Assembly (NCBI RefSeq): GCF_022539505.1
Contig: NC_061510.1
Coordinates: forward strand, 269,337,687-269,401,686
Direction of reading: 5' to 3'
DNA: 64,000 nucleotides
Source of the DNA: Lolium rigidum
Lineage: Eukaryota; Streptophyta; Magnoliopsida; Poales; Poaceae
Shown: positions 1 through 11,200 of the stretch, piece after piece
Layout: every line of letters begins with the position of its first letter
Numbering within the stretch: the first letter of the stretch is position 1
Notes under the pieces: model-generated
What the model was told of the DNA's origin: nothing
Database searches by the model: none
The model's input: the letters and a program-made list of their open reading frames with translations, nothing else
Translations under genes and position numbers: made by a program

Positions 1-986
1 CGAGGTGTGGAGCTCCACGATCACACGATGCACCCGAGGCGGACAACAGCAAGCGCACCAACGTGATAAAGTCAGAGATTGGGCTGGTTTTATCCACCGG
101 CCTGGACGAGTAGCAAGACTACGACAATAAGCAAACATGGCGAGGCTGATCCTTGCGATCGGCCCCCTACTGAGCAAGCAACGTGGAGGCCGATTCCAGC
201 AATCGGCCAAAATTATCCTCACCATCTATTTTGCCTGGGATCAACGTTTGACCCAACAGGGACTACCTGAAGAGCCGATACCATCAATTCTCTTGACAGA
301 ATCGGCTCGGGGGGCACCTAGGTGGATAAAACATGAGGATATGAGATAATTTTATCAAGTATGGGGGCCGATACACAAATCGGCCTAAAAAATTTAAATT
401 TTTTTGAGTACAGCCGATGCAGCAGACATCGACTTAAGAATATAAAAGCCGATGCATGGGCATCGACTCAAGAGGATCAATGGAACTGGAGCTGATGATC
501 CTTCCAAAACCTTTCCAAAGAGCACAGGCTTCTCGCGTATAAGCGTTCTTACCCTGTTTTAGTGGAAAGCTGGAGTGACTCGGAGGGCAAGCTCGCCTTG
601 AAACATCGATGTTCTGGAGAGCCGATTTTTCTGAAATTGGCTAACATGGCCCTACAGTGGGGGATCTGACGATGGCTCGTTCGGCTGGTCCACTTTTATC
701 CTCGCCCTGATTAAGGCTCGGGGGGCAACAGACCTGTGCCTACCGGAAGGATGGAAGGGTAAATATCGAAGGACCGGTGCGTTGTTATCGGCTCGTTATG
801 CATTGGCAAGGGGGGACAAATCGGCAGAATCATGACGGAGGAAGATCGGCTAAAGGCAAAATCAAACTGGGAAGTTCTTCATTGACAATTCAGAGTTATT
901 ACATAAAGAGATGATTCCTCTCAAAAGAAGACCCTAGGGGCTACATTGCCTCGTCTGCTACTGCTGGCCCTAAGCTAAGACCCTAT

Positions 987-1496
987 CTAGGGGCCGTTGC
1001 TACCCTCGTCATCGTCGCCATCATCGCTATCGTCAGCGCTGCTCCCAGCCGGCTCATCGTCGCTGCTGTAGCGACCGCCGGCAGGACCTTCGTTGTCCTC
1101 GTCTTCTTCAGCAGCGTCGTCGTCGTCGCTGTCGAAATCACTGAGATTGCCGGGCCAGGGGCAGTGGCGCTTGGCCGGCGGCTCGTCGGAGGAATCGTCA
1201 TCTTCTTCCTCCTCCTCCTGCTCCTCCTCGTCAGAGGAGGGGGTCCCGTCCCAGAGAAGGTGGTCGCCGTCGCTTTCCTCCACCGCATCCTCATTGGCGA
1301 GGAAGCGGAGGTCGCTTTCCCCGTCGGTTAGGGACTGGTCGTCTTCTGACCAGGTAGAGAAGTCGTGGCTGGGCTCATCCCCGGCCTCAATGGCGCGGCG
1401 GATGCTGGCCGCGTGGGCTTCTTCCGGGTTCCACTCCGGTGTCGGCTCGCGGAAGGGGGAGGACTGCGCAGAAAGATCCGACGAAGAAGAGGACAT
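987..1496 (-). CDS. Acidic serine-rich antisense ORF of the Tat-type element
   Basis: This is an uninterrupted 169-residue frame on the strand opposite to the retrotransposon. The N-terminus is serine-rich (starts MSSSSSDLSAQSSPF). Residues from about 85 to the end are dominated by Asp, Glu and Ser, interrupted by a short basic patch (PPAKRH) that could be a nuclear localisation signal. No catalytic motif is visible. A TATAT run at about 1569-1575 lies about 75 bases upstream of the ATG on the minus strand, so an antisense promoter is possible. Antisense ORFs at this place are known in Tat elements, but their function is not. A codon-biased low-complexity shadow cannot be fully excluded, because the plus strand of the same stretch is also open. 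Confidence 0.5.
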   Translation of the reverse strand: MSSSSSDLSAQSSPFREPTPEWNPEEAHAASIRRAIEAGDEPSHDFSTWSEDDQSLTDGESDLRFLANEDAVEESDGDHLLWDGTPSSDEEEQEEEEEDDDSSDEPPAKRHCPWPGNLSDFDSDDDDAAEEDEDNEGPAGGRYSSDDEPAGSSADDSDDGDDDEGSNGP

Positions 1497-1740
1497 GGTG
1501 GTGAAGGAGGGTACTGGTGCAAAGAGGATGAGGGAGAGATCTACGAGGAGTGGCCAAATAAAAGGGGGATATATGGTTTAATGCCAAAGCAGTTCCCAAG
1601 GACGTGGTGCCAGAACCATCAAGTCGTGCAGAGAAGGCGAGGAGGCATTACGTCATTATGAAGAAAACTGCGACGGTTCTGCCATGACATGACCCTACGA
1701 GAGAAAAGCATAATGATTTTGGAAATGTCATTTCCAAAAC

Positions 1741-1752
1741 CAGGGGGGCATG
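1741..1752 (+). promoter_or_regulatory. Polypurine tract of the Tat-type element
   Basis: The sequence CAGGGGGGCA sits just before the LTR start TGTTATC. Position and composition fit the primer for plus-strand DNA synthesis and identify the downstream repeat as a 3' LTR in plus orientation. Confidence 0.65.
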
Positions 1753-1966
1753 TGTTATCACCAGAATTTGACCAAGCCAGAGGTGGGCCGCGATCAAGAT
1801 GGACTTGAAGATATATGCGTGGAGAGATGTGTGAATCGGCCTTTTATACCAAGTTGGGCTAAACTGCCCATGTATCTGTAACATATTAGATCGTATCTTA
1901 GTTTAGAAGTTAGAGTTTTACCCGTGCACGGTTTAGTGCACGCCCACGTTAGAGAGTCCGCTGGAC

Positions 1967-1974
1967 TATAAATA
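1967..1974 (+). promoter_or_regulatory. LTR TATA box
   Basis: TATAAATA occurs about 215 bases into the LTR and about 25 bases before a TTTATGGAATAAAC stretch, a normal spacing for the U3 promoter of a plant LTR. Confidence 0.5.
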
Positions 1975-2077
1975 TGTATCTAGGGTTTATGGAATAAACA
2001 ACAACCAACGTTCAACACAAACCAATCTCGGCGCATCGCCAACCCCTTCGTCTCAAGGGTTTCTCCGGTAAGCACCA

Positions 2078-2112
2078 TGCTGCCTAGATCGCATCTTGCG
2101 ATCTAGGCAGCA
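2078..2112 (+). other. Perfect 16-bp hairpin in the LTR
   Basis: TGCTGCCTAGATCGCA is followed by the loop TCT and the exact reverse complement. It lies about 110 bases downstream of the LTR TATA box, so it would be near the 5' end of a transcript started in this LTR type. Role unknown. Confidence 0.85.
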
Positions 2113-2919
2113 CGAGTCTGCCCACGTTGTTCATGCGTTGCTCGTACTGAAGCCTTTTTGATGGCGAGCAACGTAGTTATCATAGATGTGTTAGGGTTGG
2201 CATTGTTCCTAGTATCATATGCTGTCGTAGTGCAACCCTTGCGCATCTAGCCGTCCTTGTACCTCATCATGGGTGCAGGGGCGGCACCCCGCTTGATCGT
2301 TATTTAGTAGATCTGATCCGTTACGATCGCTCCTTGATTCATCAAGGATTAGTTTAATATCTGCAATAGTTAGGCCTTACAAAGGGTTGGAGGATCCAGT
2401 GGCATGTAGGGTGTAGTTTGCTGCCCCTAGACAGGACGTTCCGAGGATCAACCTAGTGTTGGTTTTTAGGCCTTGTCTAGGGCTGGCTTACGATCACCGT
2501 GCGTGAGCGTGAGGCCCAATCGTGAGTAGGATGATCCGATTATGCGGTGAAAACCCCAGATCGTCGTGGATCTCATATGCTTTATCTTGATCAAGCAGGA
2601 CCACCATATATTCGGCCACCTTGGACGAATCATGGGTGGATCGGCTCCATGAGCCGATTCACGGGATAACCCGAGAGCCGATCGAGGCTCGTATTTAACG
2701 TGTACGTGTGTGCCCTGCAGGAAACTAAGCGAGGCATCATCCACACCTTCCCGACCGGGTATAGGTAAGGTGGCACGCCCTTGCAATTTGCATCGGCGCG
2801 CGACCAGGAGGCTTTGCGGGCCGTCGCTCTGAGGGACTGGGGCCAGCCGCAGCCCTAGTTGTTCCCGGCTCTACGGTGTTGGCCAGTCACTGCCCGCCGG
2901 TGGGTTTCTGACGTCAACA

Positions 2920-3343
2920 CCTGATCACCACCTTCCTTATTTCTTGTTGAAATCCCATGGACAAATTCATAATCATCTTCGTCGCCTTCCCACCGATAGC
3001 CATCCATGAAACCACGCATGAGAAGGTGGTCCCGCACCATATCGTCTTTAGGGTCCATAAGGCTCGTCGGCTTGCATCTTCGACACGGACATCTTATCTC
3101 CTTTTGGTTATTTCTAATCATCTCGGCTGTCGCGGCTTTCAAAAACCTAGCCACAACGCCTTCGCTCATCATGCGGACCATGGTCGCCTGCGGGTATAGA
3201 GAAAATGGATATCTTAGCATACCAAAAGAAAATTTTGGCATGACCTCCCCTAAAAATAGGACATATGTATATGCGTAGTATGCCCACACTATTCGCCGAA
3301 ACGGAAATGAATCAACGTTTCGGCAAAATATTGGCAACTCCAT
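2920..3343 (-). pseudogene. CACTA TNP2-type protein, transposase-associated domain, truncated
   Basis: The minus-strand frame contains the pattern of the transposase-associated domain found at the N-terminus of plant TNP2-like proteins. A helix region is followed by CPCRRC, then an acidic loop, then DHLLMRGFMDGY and WEGDEDDYEF. The Cys-x-Cys-x-x-Cys and HLxxxGFMxGY parts are the diagnostic residues. Known family members continue into the DDE-type TNP2 transposase, but here the frame runs into the retrotransposon LTR at 2919. The first about 45 residues look unlike the family start and may be intron or leader, so the true start is uncertain. Confidence 0.7.
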
Positions 3344-3365
3344 CGAATTTCAAATCCCTGCAAAC

Positions 3366-3530
3366 AAACACATGCAACACATGTGTGGATCGGAGGCTTT
3401 GCATATACAACACGGCTTCGCATACAACACACATGCACGCGTGAGACGCTTTTCGCGCATGCGCACACAACACACACACATGAGCTTCGCATAACATATG
3501 TGCACACACACGTGTGTGTGCGCGCAAGAC
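3366..3530. repeat. CA/TG-rich simple sequence
   Basis: A run of ACACATGC, CACACACA and GTGTGTGTGCGCGC words, partly self-complementary, lies within the CACTA 5' region. It produces several spurious Cys-rich reading frames. Confidence 0.7.
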
Positions 3531-3839
3531 GATTGGAACCGGCGCGGTCACACACAAAGCATAAAACCAACAAAGTTACCGATACGGCGAGACCTAGAGT
3601 GTTGGATGAGGTAAAAAGTTGAGATTGAGTAGGGTATTGAGCTAAGAAAGCTTCACCATTACTTACCTATGAAGAAAATTAAGTTTACCAACTTAATTTT
3701 GGTGAATGAAGAGGTGAAAATGAAGTGGGAAGGAGGGGCAACACGACCAGATCCAGATTTGGTGGGAGGTGGTGGTGGAAGAGTGTTTGGGGAAAGTGGG
3801 TGGCACATGTGAGTGGAGGGTGAAAAACAGGAAATGGTC

Positions 3840-4327
3840 TCAGGTTAGCAGTGGCGCACCACCTAGTCGTGCGCCACTGCTAGGGTGACGTAGCAATGGC
3901 GCACTTCCAGGTGGTGCGCCACTGCTAAGCCTCTCATCTCTAAAGGGGCTCTGGCCACCCCCTAGCAGTGGCGCACCTAAAGACATGCGCCATAGGTAAC
4001 CTATGTAGCAGTGGCGCACCACTGATGTGCGCCATTGCTAATCCTATCATCTCTAAACGGGCTCTGGACATCTCCTAGCAGTGGCGCACCACTTTAACGT
4101 GTGCCATAGGTAAGTAATGTAGCAGTGGCGCACCCCGGAGACGTGCGCCACTACTAGGTTGGGGGAGGAGCTGGCCTCCTGTCACCACTTACTTATGGCG
4201 CACCACATTTGAGGTGCGCCACTACTACTTTTGTAACAGTGGCCCACCGTTTTGTGGTGCGCCACTGCTAAGTAGTAGTGGCGCACGGCTGTCGTGGTGC
4301 GCCACTGCTGGCTGTCTTACGGCTAGG
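3840..4327. repeat. CACTA subterminal repeats
   Basis: AGCAGTGGCGCACC and its complement GGTGCGCCACTGCT occur at least ten times in both orientations within 490 bp, next to the CACTA terminus. Subterminal repeats of this sort bind the element's own TNPA-like protein in characterised CACTA elements; here that role is inferred. Confidence 0.8.
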
Positions 4328-5008
4328 CCTTTTCCTAGTAGTGCTGAAAGCAAAGGTTGAGGGGAGTGTTATCCATAATAAAACTAAAATACATGTGTAA
4401 ACAAAAGAGAAGGGGGGATGATCTACCTTGCTGGTAGAGATGCCGTCCTCCATGGGAGCCGCTCTTGGAAGGTCTGTCTGGCAAGGGGGTTAGAGTGCCC
4501 GCTACCATTCGTTGACAACAACAAACACCACCCAAAATCTTACTTTTATGCTCTTTACATGATTTCAAAACTTGAAAAGCTCTCTAGCACATGATTTAAT
4601 CCATGCTTCCCTCTGCGAAGGGCCTATCTTTTACTTTTATGTTGAGTCAGTAAACCTATTTCCCTCTATCTTAAGCAAGCAATTGAGTTGTTGTGAACCA
4701 ACCATTTATGCTATGATTCAGTTAATCATGTCTTTTATGCTTTCTTGTTTAGTACAAATTTTATCTGAATGAATATTACTTTGAAAGTTATCAATGATTA
4801 TGAGGAGATTGTTATGATTGAGAATGAAAGCCCTGCTATGTAAATTCTAATATGAAAGCTTTGCTTAGAAGATAAGTGCAATCCGTTAGTAGTTCTCTGA
4901 CCAAGAACAAAGTTTGCCATAACCAATCATGATTTCCTATGCACCTCTATTTGTGATTTCTCTTTACTTATTTCAAGTTGAGTTATATAAAGAGAATGTT
5001 TACTAGAA

Positions 5009-6601
5009 CTAGCACAAATGCCCGTGCGTTGCAACGGGATATACAAAAATTTGCACTGAGTTCAGATGTGTTGCCATTGCCTCCTCCACATGCAGCTTCA
5101 GCCATGAACCCGTATCATAATTTTCAGCATCTTATATTGAATTTTAAACCTCCTAATAATTGAGGTACATGATAGGTTGATTTGAAATAGAAAATATAAG
5201 AAGAAAGTGAAAGAGGCCTAAAGTTACCTATTTGGTCCGAAAGTAACCCGCAATCTAAAATTAATCTAAAATAATCCAAGATCCAAGAACAAAATTCTCA
5301 CTGTATCCTTTTTTCTTCTTTTAACTCACCTATAATTATTGGGTGCTAATTTTAAGTCACATCCTCAACCCGTTGCATTGCATCGTGATTTATTCTAGCT
5401 GAGTTACAAATATTCATGAGGAACTGACGAAGCATAGGAACTTGATCAGCCGGTGAGAGATCACTCAAGCGCAAGGGCTCGGTGAAAGAGCACGCGAGAT
5501 CACTCAAGCAAGCCGGTCCGAAGCTGCATATGAATAAACAGTTGAATGTCAATGTCAATGAAATGTGCAGCAACGTAACCAATTATCGACAATAGAGCTA
5601 GGCCTAGAAATCCAATTAGCAGACTGACGATCGCACTATAGTATTGTATATTTCCGTTTTCGAATACGTGCTCGCATCGCTCATGGCGTGATCCAATCGT
5701 GCAAGAACAATTAAGGAACGGCACTCATATCCACCAGCAGATCAACACATTTAAGCAATCAAAGTGAGGATCTTCTTAGAATCCTGTCCATGATGAAGAA
5801 CACATCTGACGCTGCTGGTTTAGTTGTCAAAGTGAGGATTCTCTGTCGTGTGTCGTCACCCACCGCCATCTTCTCCAACTTGCAGCAGTCATCGTCACCT
5901 ATCCCTCTCGACGCTCTCGTCGAGTGCCCGAAGCCGTGAGCGAGAAGGCGATGCCCGCTCACCAGCAGACTCAGCCCAAAGTCGCCGGCTCTGCAGCAAT
6001 CGTCGGCTAGGACGCGGTACTGGGCGTGGTACGTCGCCGCGCTCAGCATGGGACTGTCTTTCAGCTACATCTCGACCAGCGCCTTGTGCGGCTCAGGCCT
6101 CGGTCACCCTGCCGCAATCGTCACACAGGACCAGGACGTTGTAGCTCACGTTCTCAGGCTTTAGCCTGTGTATCCGCATGTAAGGAGTCGACTTGGCGCT
6201 CATCAACCCGCCGTAGTTCACCAGCTCGGCCCAGCACCCCTGGTACTCCATGTCAAACATCACCTTATTGGCATCGTCCATGTGCCGTCCGGCGTCGTAG
6301 AGGCCCCGTATGTGCCGACGGTGAAAGACGTTTGTTTTCTCACGGGACTCGTGGTCGTGGGATGGAACGGACGAAAGATGCAACGGACGTGTTATAAAGG
6401 AAGACCAGAGAGACCATACCTTCTACGCACTAACCGGATCTGGAACCGATACAAGTAGCGATACCAATACCACCCGAACTCTTAACTCTTTAGCCTAAGT
6501 GGGACGTGGGACGAAAGCGCCTTAAAGGTTGGACCAAAGCGTAAAATGACGGACCAAACCGCGGAAACGTTTCTCCCTTTATTATTAGGTATAGATATAG
6601 A
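5009..6601 (-). mobile_element. Non-autonomous Helitron with captured gene sequence
   Basis: Read on the minus strand, the element starts TCTATATCTATACCTAATAA (6601 inward). It ends with the hairpin CCCGTTGCAACGCACGGG, eight more bases and CTAG, followed by host T. The TC start, the 3' hairpin plus CTRR end, insertion between A and T and absence of a target duplication are all Helitron hallmarks. No Rep/helicase ORF is present, so it is non-autonomous. The 5' end could alternatively be at 6595, because TATAGA is repeated. The element lies in Athila spacer and carries PPR-like coding fragments. Confidence 0.75.
5800..6383 (-). pseudogene. Captured PPR-protein gene fragment inside the Helitron
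   Basis: Minus-strand frames give two pieces that look like pentatricopeptide repeats. The first (6383-6093) contains MDDANKVMFDMEYQGC and LKPENVSYNVLV...GRVTEA. The second, in another frame (6049 downward), contains AATYHA and CCRAGDFGLSLLV. PPR proteins are organelle RNA-binding proteins built from 35-residue helix pairs with this V-x-YN-x-L pattern. The pieces are separated by a stop and a frameshift, so no functional protein is made. Captured gene pieces in sense orientation are common in grass Helitrons. The parent gene is not identified. Confidence 0.55.
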
Positions 6602-6732
6602 TATCTTGTGTGAATCAATATGATGCTTCTTGTCCGTATTTTATTTATCGACTCCTCACTCCATAAACATGTGGTCTTGTTTATTGAGCTCAGTTTCGCT
6701 TGGGGACAAGCGAGGTCTAAGCTTGGGGGAGT

Positions 6733-8244
6733 TGATACGTCCATTTTGCATCACTATTTTATATCATAATTTGCTGTTATTCATTGATATATTTCATATT
6801 TAGAGATGATACTTATGTTATTTTATATATTTTGCATGTCTCATGATCATTGGAGAATTATTCACCGGAGTCAGGATTCTGCTGGAAAAAGCACCGTCAG
6901 GGCACCATATTTCTGAAGATCAACAATTGACGGCAATTATACGAAAACTCCTATTTTTCCAGAAGACGAAGGGAGCCAAAAGGAGGGGCCGAGAGGGGCC
7001 GCCATGGGCCCCCCCATAGGCCGGCGCGGGCCCTGGCCTGGCCGCGCCGCCTTGTGGGGAGGGGGCCCACAGCCCCCTCTGGCCGCCTCTCCTTCGCGTA
7101 CTTCTTCGTCCCGAAAACCTAAGACCTGGGGAGTTACGGAGAATTGACAGAGCCGCCTCTGCGGGGCGGAGAAACACCGGAGAGAAAAGAGCTCTCCGGC
7201 GGGCAGGAATCCGCCGGGAAATTCCCTCCCGGAGGGGGAAATCGACGCCATCGCCATCGTCATCGAGCTGGACATCATCTCCATCATCATCACCATCATC
7301 TCCATCATCTACACCGCCATCTCCACCGCTGCATCTCGTCACCGCTGTAACGATTTGGTTGGATCTTGATTGTTTGATAGGGGAAACTCTCCCGGTGTTG
7401 ATTACTACTTGTTATTGATGCTATTGAGTGAAACCATTGAACCAAGGTTTATGTTCAGATTGTTATTCATCATCATATCACCTCCGATCATGTTCCATAT
7501 GATGTCTCGTGAGTAGTTCGTTTAGTTCTTGAGGACATGGGTGAAGTCTAAATGTTAGTAGTGAATTATTGTTGAGTAGTATTCAATGTTATGATATTTA
7601 AGTTGTGGTGTTATTTTTCTAGTGGTGTCATGTCAACGTCGACTACATGATACTTCACCTTTATGGGCCTAGGGGAGTGCATTTTGTATTCGTTTGCTAA
7701 TTGTGGGGTTGCCGGAGTGACAACAACCTAAACTCCCGTTAATATATCGGTGCAGGAGGGATAGCAGGATCTCAGAGTTTAAGGCTGTGGTTAGATTTAT
7801 CTTAATTACTTTCTTGTATTTGCAGATGCTTGCAAGGGGTATAATCACAAGTATGTATTAGTCCTAGGAAGGGCAGTGCATTAGCATAGGTTCACCCACA
7901 CAACACTTATCAAAACAATGAAGATTAACCAGCCGTATGAAGCGAAAGCACTAGACTAAAATCCCCGTGTGTCCTCAAGAACGTTTGGTCATTATAAGTA
8001 AACAAACCGGCTTGTCCTTTGTGCTAAAAAGGATTGGACCACTCGCTGCAATTATCTCTCTCACATTTTATTTACTTGTACTTTATTTATCTGCTATATC
8101 AAAACCCCCTTAATACTTGTCTGTGAGCATTTACAGTGAATCCTTCATCGAAACTGCTTGTCAACACCTTCTGCTCCTCGTTGGGTTCGACACTCTTATT
8201 TATCGAAAGTACTACGATACATCCCCTATACTTGTGGGTTATCA
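6733..8244 (+). repeat. 3' LTR of Athila copy A
   Basis: A 1,512-bp LTR starts TGATACGTCC and ends CTTGTGGGTTATCA. It contains a GC-rich leader part around 6960-7240 and a CATCATCTC-rich stretch at about 7275-7325. The end is confirmed because sequence matching the intact Tekay 3' LTR (18358 onward) starts at the next base. Confidence 0.85.
7275..7325 (+). repeat. CATCAT/CATCTC microsatellite in the LTR
   Basis: Degenerate triplet repeat of CATCATCTC type in the Athila LTR. It creates the His-rich and Met/Asp-rich spurious reading frames on the two strands. Confidence 0.75.
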
Positions 8245-11200
8245 CCAGCTCGTGCCATCTCCCTCACCTCTCACCTCTAGCATGCTCCACCATGTCCTTC
8301 CCCTCCCTCTCACTCACCTGACCCTGCCCAGACCATGACTCGACGAATCCCTGCCCTGGAGACGCCTAGACACAACGCGCCCAGACACGCCCAGGCACGC
8401 CCATGCACGCGCCAGTGCGCGCACGGCGAGCGCCCTGGACGCGCCAGGACGTCAGCCGCCCGGAGCCCTCGCGTCACCTCCGCTCTCCATCTCTCGCCAG
8501 TAGACGCGCCAGGACACCAGCAAGCTCGTAGACACGCCCGTTTTACCGCAGGAACGCTGTGGCCATCGTCACCGTCGACGAGACCCGCCACGGCACTGCC
8601 CGCTCCCGTCAAGCTCACGAGCTCGCCAGTGCCTCATTTTCCCCGCAATCACGCTCTACAGCACCGCCATGACGTCGCCTGGACGCGAGCGTCATCGCCA
8701 GTACCCCTGCGACCCCCTACCGCCGACGCCATGGCTGACCTCACTTGAGCTCCCCGGCCACCTCCCTCTCCTATAAAAGGAGGACCCCTTCGCTCAAATT
8801 GAGCACACCAATCTCTTCCTCTCATCTCCCAGCTTCTCCTCGACCCCTCAATTCGTTCGATTAGCCACCACACTGCTCCAATCGCAAGATCATCGCCGCC
8901 GCTAGTACACGGAGTTCGCCGGAGAAGGAGGCCACCCCAGGACACGCCGCTGCTACCAGGGTGATCCTAGTCTTCGACAACGACGCGGCGCACCACTCCG
9001 GCGCTCGCCGGAGCTCCGACGGCCGCTCCGACCCCCTACTGCCGCCGCCCATAAGTGCCCCTCTCGCCGGAGACGAAGCCCTCCCTCGACCGTGCGATCC
9101 TCCTCTAATCGCACGGCCAGCAACCCCTGTACCGTTTCGCTCGCCGCAGCCCATAGACAAGTGGCCCCCGCCCGTCAGGCGGCCCGCTGCGCTGGACGCA
9201 GTACTGGGCCGGCCCACTTCTTTCCCCTGTGCAGCCCAACCGCCCTTCCCGCCTAAGCCCACCAAATTCAAAATTTAATTTTCAAATTAAGTTAATTCCT
9301 CTCTGGTGCTGTATTCAAAATTAAATAGGATAAAATCCACCAAACCAAATTTTACAAATTTTATATATTGGGAAAGCCTAGGATTTTATCTACACCATGG
9401 CACTGGATTGAACCCTAGATCTATTATAGAATTAAATTGAGAAAATAAACAAGGCAGGGACTTTTCTGCCTTAGAAAAATTATTAAAAATCAACCACAAA
9501 TGCTTTTAAGTTAATTCCAACTCCTATAAATCACATTACACTTTTACTAATTGTTTTTGCAAAAATATGCCATCCTTACTTTGAATGATCATGGCCTAGT
9601 TTAATTAAAGGACTATATGGCTAATTCTAGTCAAAGATATGGTCCAAAAATATTAGTAAGTCATATGGGATTGTTTCTCTCCTATAATCTTGTCATGAAC
9701 AATCCAAAATGAGGTAGAGACTCTGGTCATATAGGTCTCATATGGATTGTTGATGATATTAAATATTTACCATGCTAGGATTAAATTGTATGAGGTGCTA
9801 CACCTCATTTAAATCATTGTCTTAAATGATAAGTATGAAGAGGTTGACTTTGGTCAACCTAGGTCATATATTATTCATGAGAGAAATTAAATCTTAATAA
9901 GATAATGAGAGGAAATTATTTCTCTACATAAAAAAATAACCCCTAAGTTAATATGAGAGGAAATTATTTTTCTTAAATAAGAAAAACACATCCACCAACT
10001 TAATAGTAATGTGTGATGCTAGTTTAAGTTGTGTAAATCATGTGTGTGCTTAGTTTAGTAAATAAGTTTGGTATGATGATTGTGTACCCCGTATTCGTAT
10101 TTTAGACGCTAGTACCGAGGAGTATCAGGAGGAGGAGGAGGTCTACTTCCAAGGAGAAGAAGACCACTTTGATCAATTCCCCAACCAAGGCAAGATAATA
10201 CTCTTGCAAAGTGCAAGCTCATCATGAGCAAGGCATTACCCATTTACTTTATGTTCATGAGCCTACTTCCCAGTTTTTTTTCCAAGCTTTATTTACCGTT
10301 GTTTTATCAAAGTACTTTTTGATTCATGATTCAATGGGGTTAATGTTAGATTAGTACAAGAATATCAAAGTTAGCCTAGAAGCAAAGCAAAGTACTTAGC
10401 ACCCCTCATACCTAGATGCTAGTGCTAAATTAAAAATGACTACTCTAGATGGTAACATGTCTGGTGAAATGATGATGTTGAAGACTATGGAATGAATTTT
10501 GAAGGTGAATATGACCAAGAGAAGATAGTGATTTTTGATTAAAAACTAATATTGGTTTGGATGCGATACCTTTCCAATTCTTGAGTACCCCCACAATACC
10601 TGATTATGGGTAAGGGCTTAACTAGAAGTTTATGTATCTTAGTATGGGTTCCCTCTGAACACACATCATAGGGGTTATGCCGAGGCTGCCTCCGTTGTTG
10701 AGAAATGATGTGAACGGAAGTGAATTATACGACCAAGCCCTGTGCAGTTTCCAGGTTGACACTTGGTCTTCACTGGGAGGCCAAGCTCATGGGGAGAGGT
10801 GCTCATACTAGGGTTAGTAAATGAAAGGTTATGGTTGATGATCCGCGTACTGTGTTACGATGATTCGGGGTTATCCCGACGGATGAAATCAAATGTTGTG
10901 GCATAAGTGTGCAACCTCTGCAGAGTGTAAACCTATTCGAATAGCCGTGTCCACGGTTACAGACGGTTGGAAAGGCCATACAGTTTCCAGTGTTAGATCT
11001 TGAGAATATTGATGAAATGAATGGTGACTTGTTTTTGAATCACAACAGAGTTGTGGGAATGACACTAATGTTCCCACTTGAGTTAGTTAGCACATGAATA
11101 AGTCTTTAGCAAATAATTGTGAACTAAACTGGCTTTATGCAAAGAAACTAGAGCTTAGCACCCCCTTACTAGAATTGCTAGCACTTACACTAGTATTAGT

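Larger units (their letters stand above)
1..2919 (+). mobile_element. 3' part of a Tat-type Ty3/gypsy LTR retrotransposon
   Basis: The sequence ends in a 1.17-kb LTR (1753-2919, TG...CA) preceded by a purine tract. The upstream 1.75 kb is noncoding spacer with many GCCGAT/ATCGGC words, plus an open reading frame on the opposite strand. An extra antisense ORF between pol and the 3' LTR is known from the Tat lineage (Grande, RIRE2 and relatives), which is why I assign it there; no pol sequence is in view. The element breaks a CACTA transposon, whose coding frame resumes right after 2919. The 5' part lies left of the window. Stretch 1-980 holds no gene that I can support. Confidence 0.75.
1753..2919 (+). 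repeat. 3' LTR of the Tat-type element
   Basis: The LTR starts TGTTATCACC directly after the purine tract and ends GACGTCAACA, giving the standard TG...CA termini. It contains a TATA-like box at 1967 and an AATAAA-like signal near 1992, as expected of an LTR with U3, R and U5. A perfect hairpin lies at 2078-2112. The start is set by the purine tract and the end by the return of CACTA sequence at 2920. The matching 5' LTR is not in the window. Confidence 0.75.
2920..4343 (-). mobile_element. 5' terminal part of a CACTA (En/Spm) transposon
   Basis: The right end reads CACTACTAGGAAAAGG on the minus strand (4343 to 4328), a typical CACTA terminus. It is followed inward by about 500 bp of subterminal repeats and then by the start of a transposase-type reading frame. 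The other part was displaced by the Tat-type retrotransposon at 2919/2920 and lies left of the window. The sequence beyond 4343 continues as Athila-type spacer, so the CACTA element inserted there. The expected 3-bp target duplication cannot be checked with one end missing. Confidence 0.8.
4344..8244 (+). mobile_element. 3' part of an Athila-type Ty3/gypsy retrotransposon (copy A)
   Basis: The 3' LTR (6733-8244) is preceded by the purine tract AAGCTTGGGGGAG and by noncoding spacer at 4344-5008 and 6602-6732. The spacer matches, in reverse orientation, the stretch around 27480-27730 of Athila copy B (same order of the CTTTTATGCTCT, CTAGCACATGATTT and CCCTCTGCGAAGGGCC words), so both belong to one group. 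The element sits inside the Tekay 5' LTR, which resumes at 8245 with CCAGC. The 5' half is outside the window. A Helitron at 5009-6601 interrupts it. The Athila assignment rests on LTR style and the tRNA-Asp primer site of copy B. Confidence 0.7.

Noticed and set aside
1093..1581. Plus-strand Ser-rich frame of 162 codons
   Set aside because: Shadow of the acidic antisense ORF: Glu/Asp codons read on the other strand give Ser runs.
3289..3622. Cys/His-rich frames near 3300-3620
   Set aside because: CA/TG dinucleotide-rich sequence read in three frames; no family pattern.
6920..7350. Frames rich in Asp/Met or His on both strands
   Set aside because: Produced by the CATCATCTC microsatellite and GC-rich leader of the Athila LTR.
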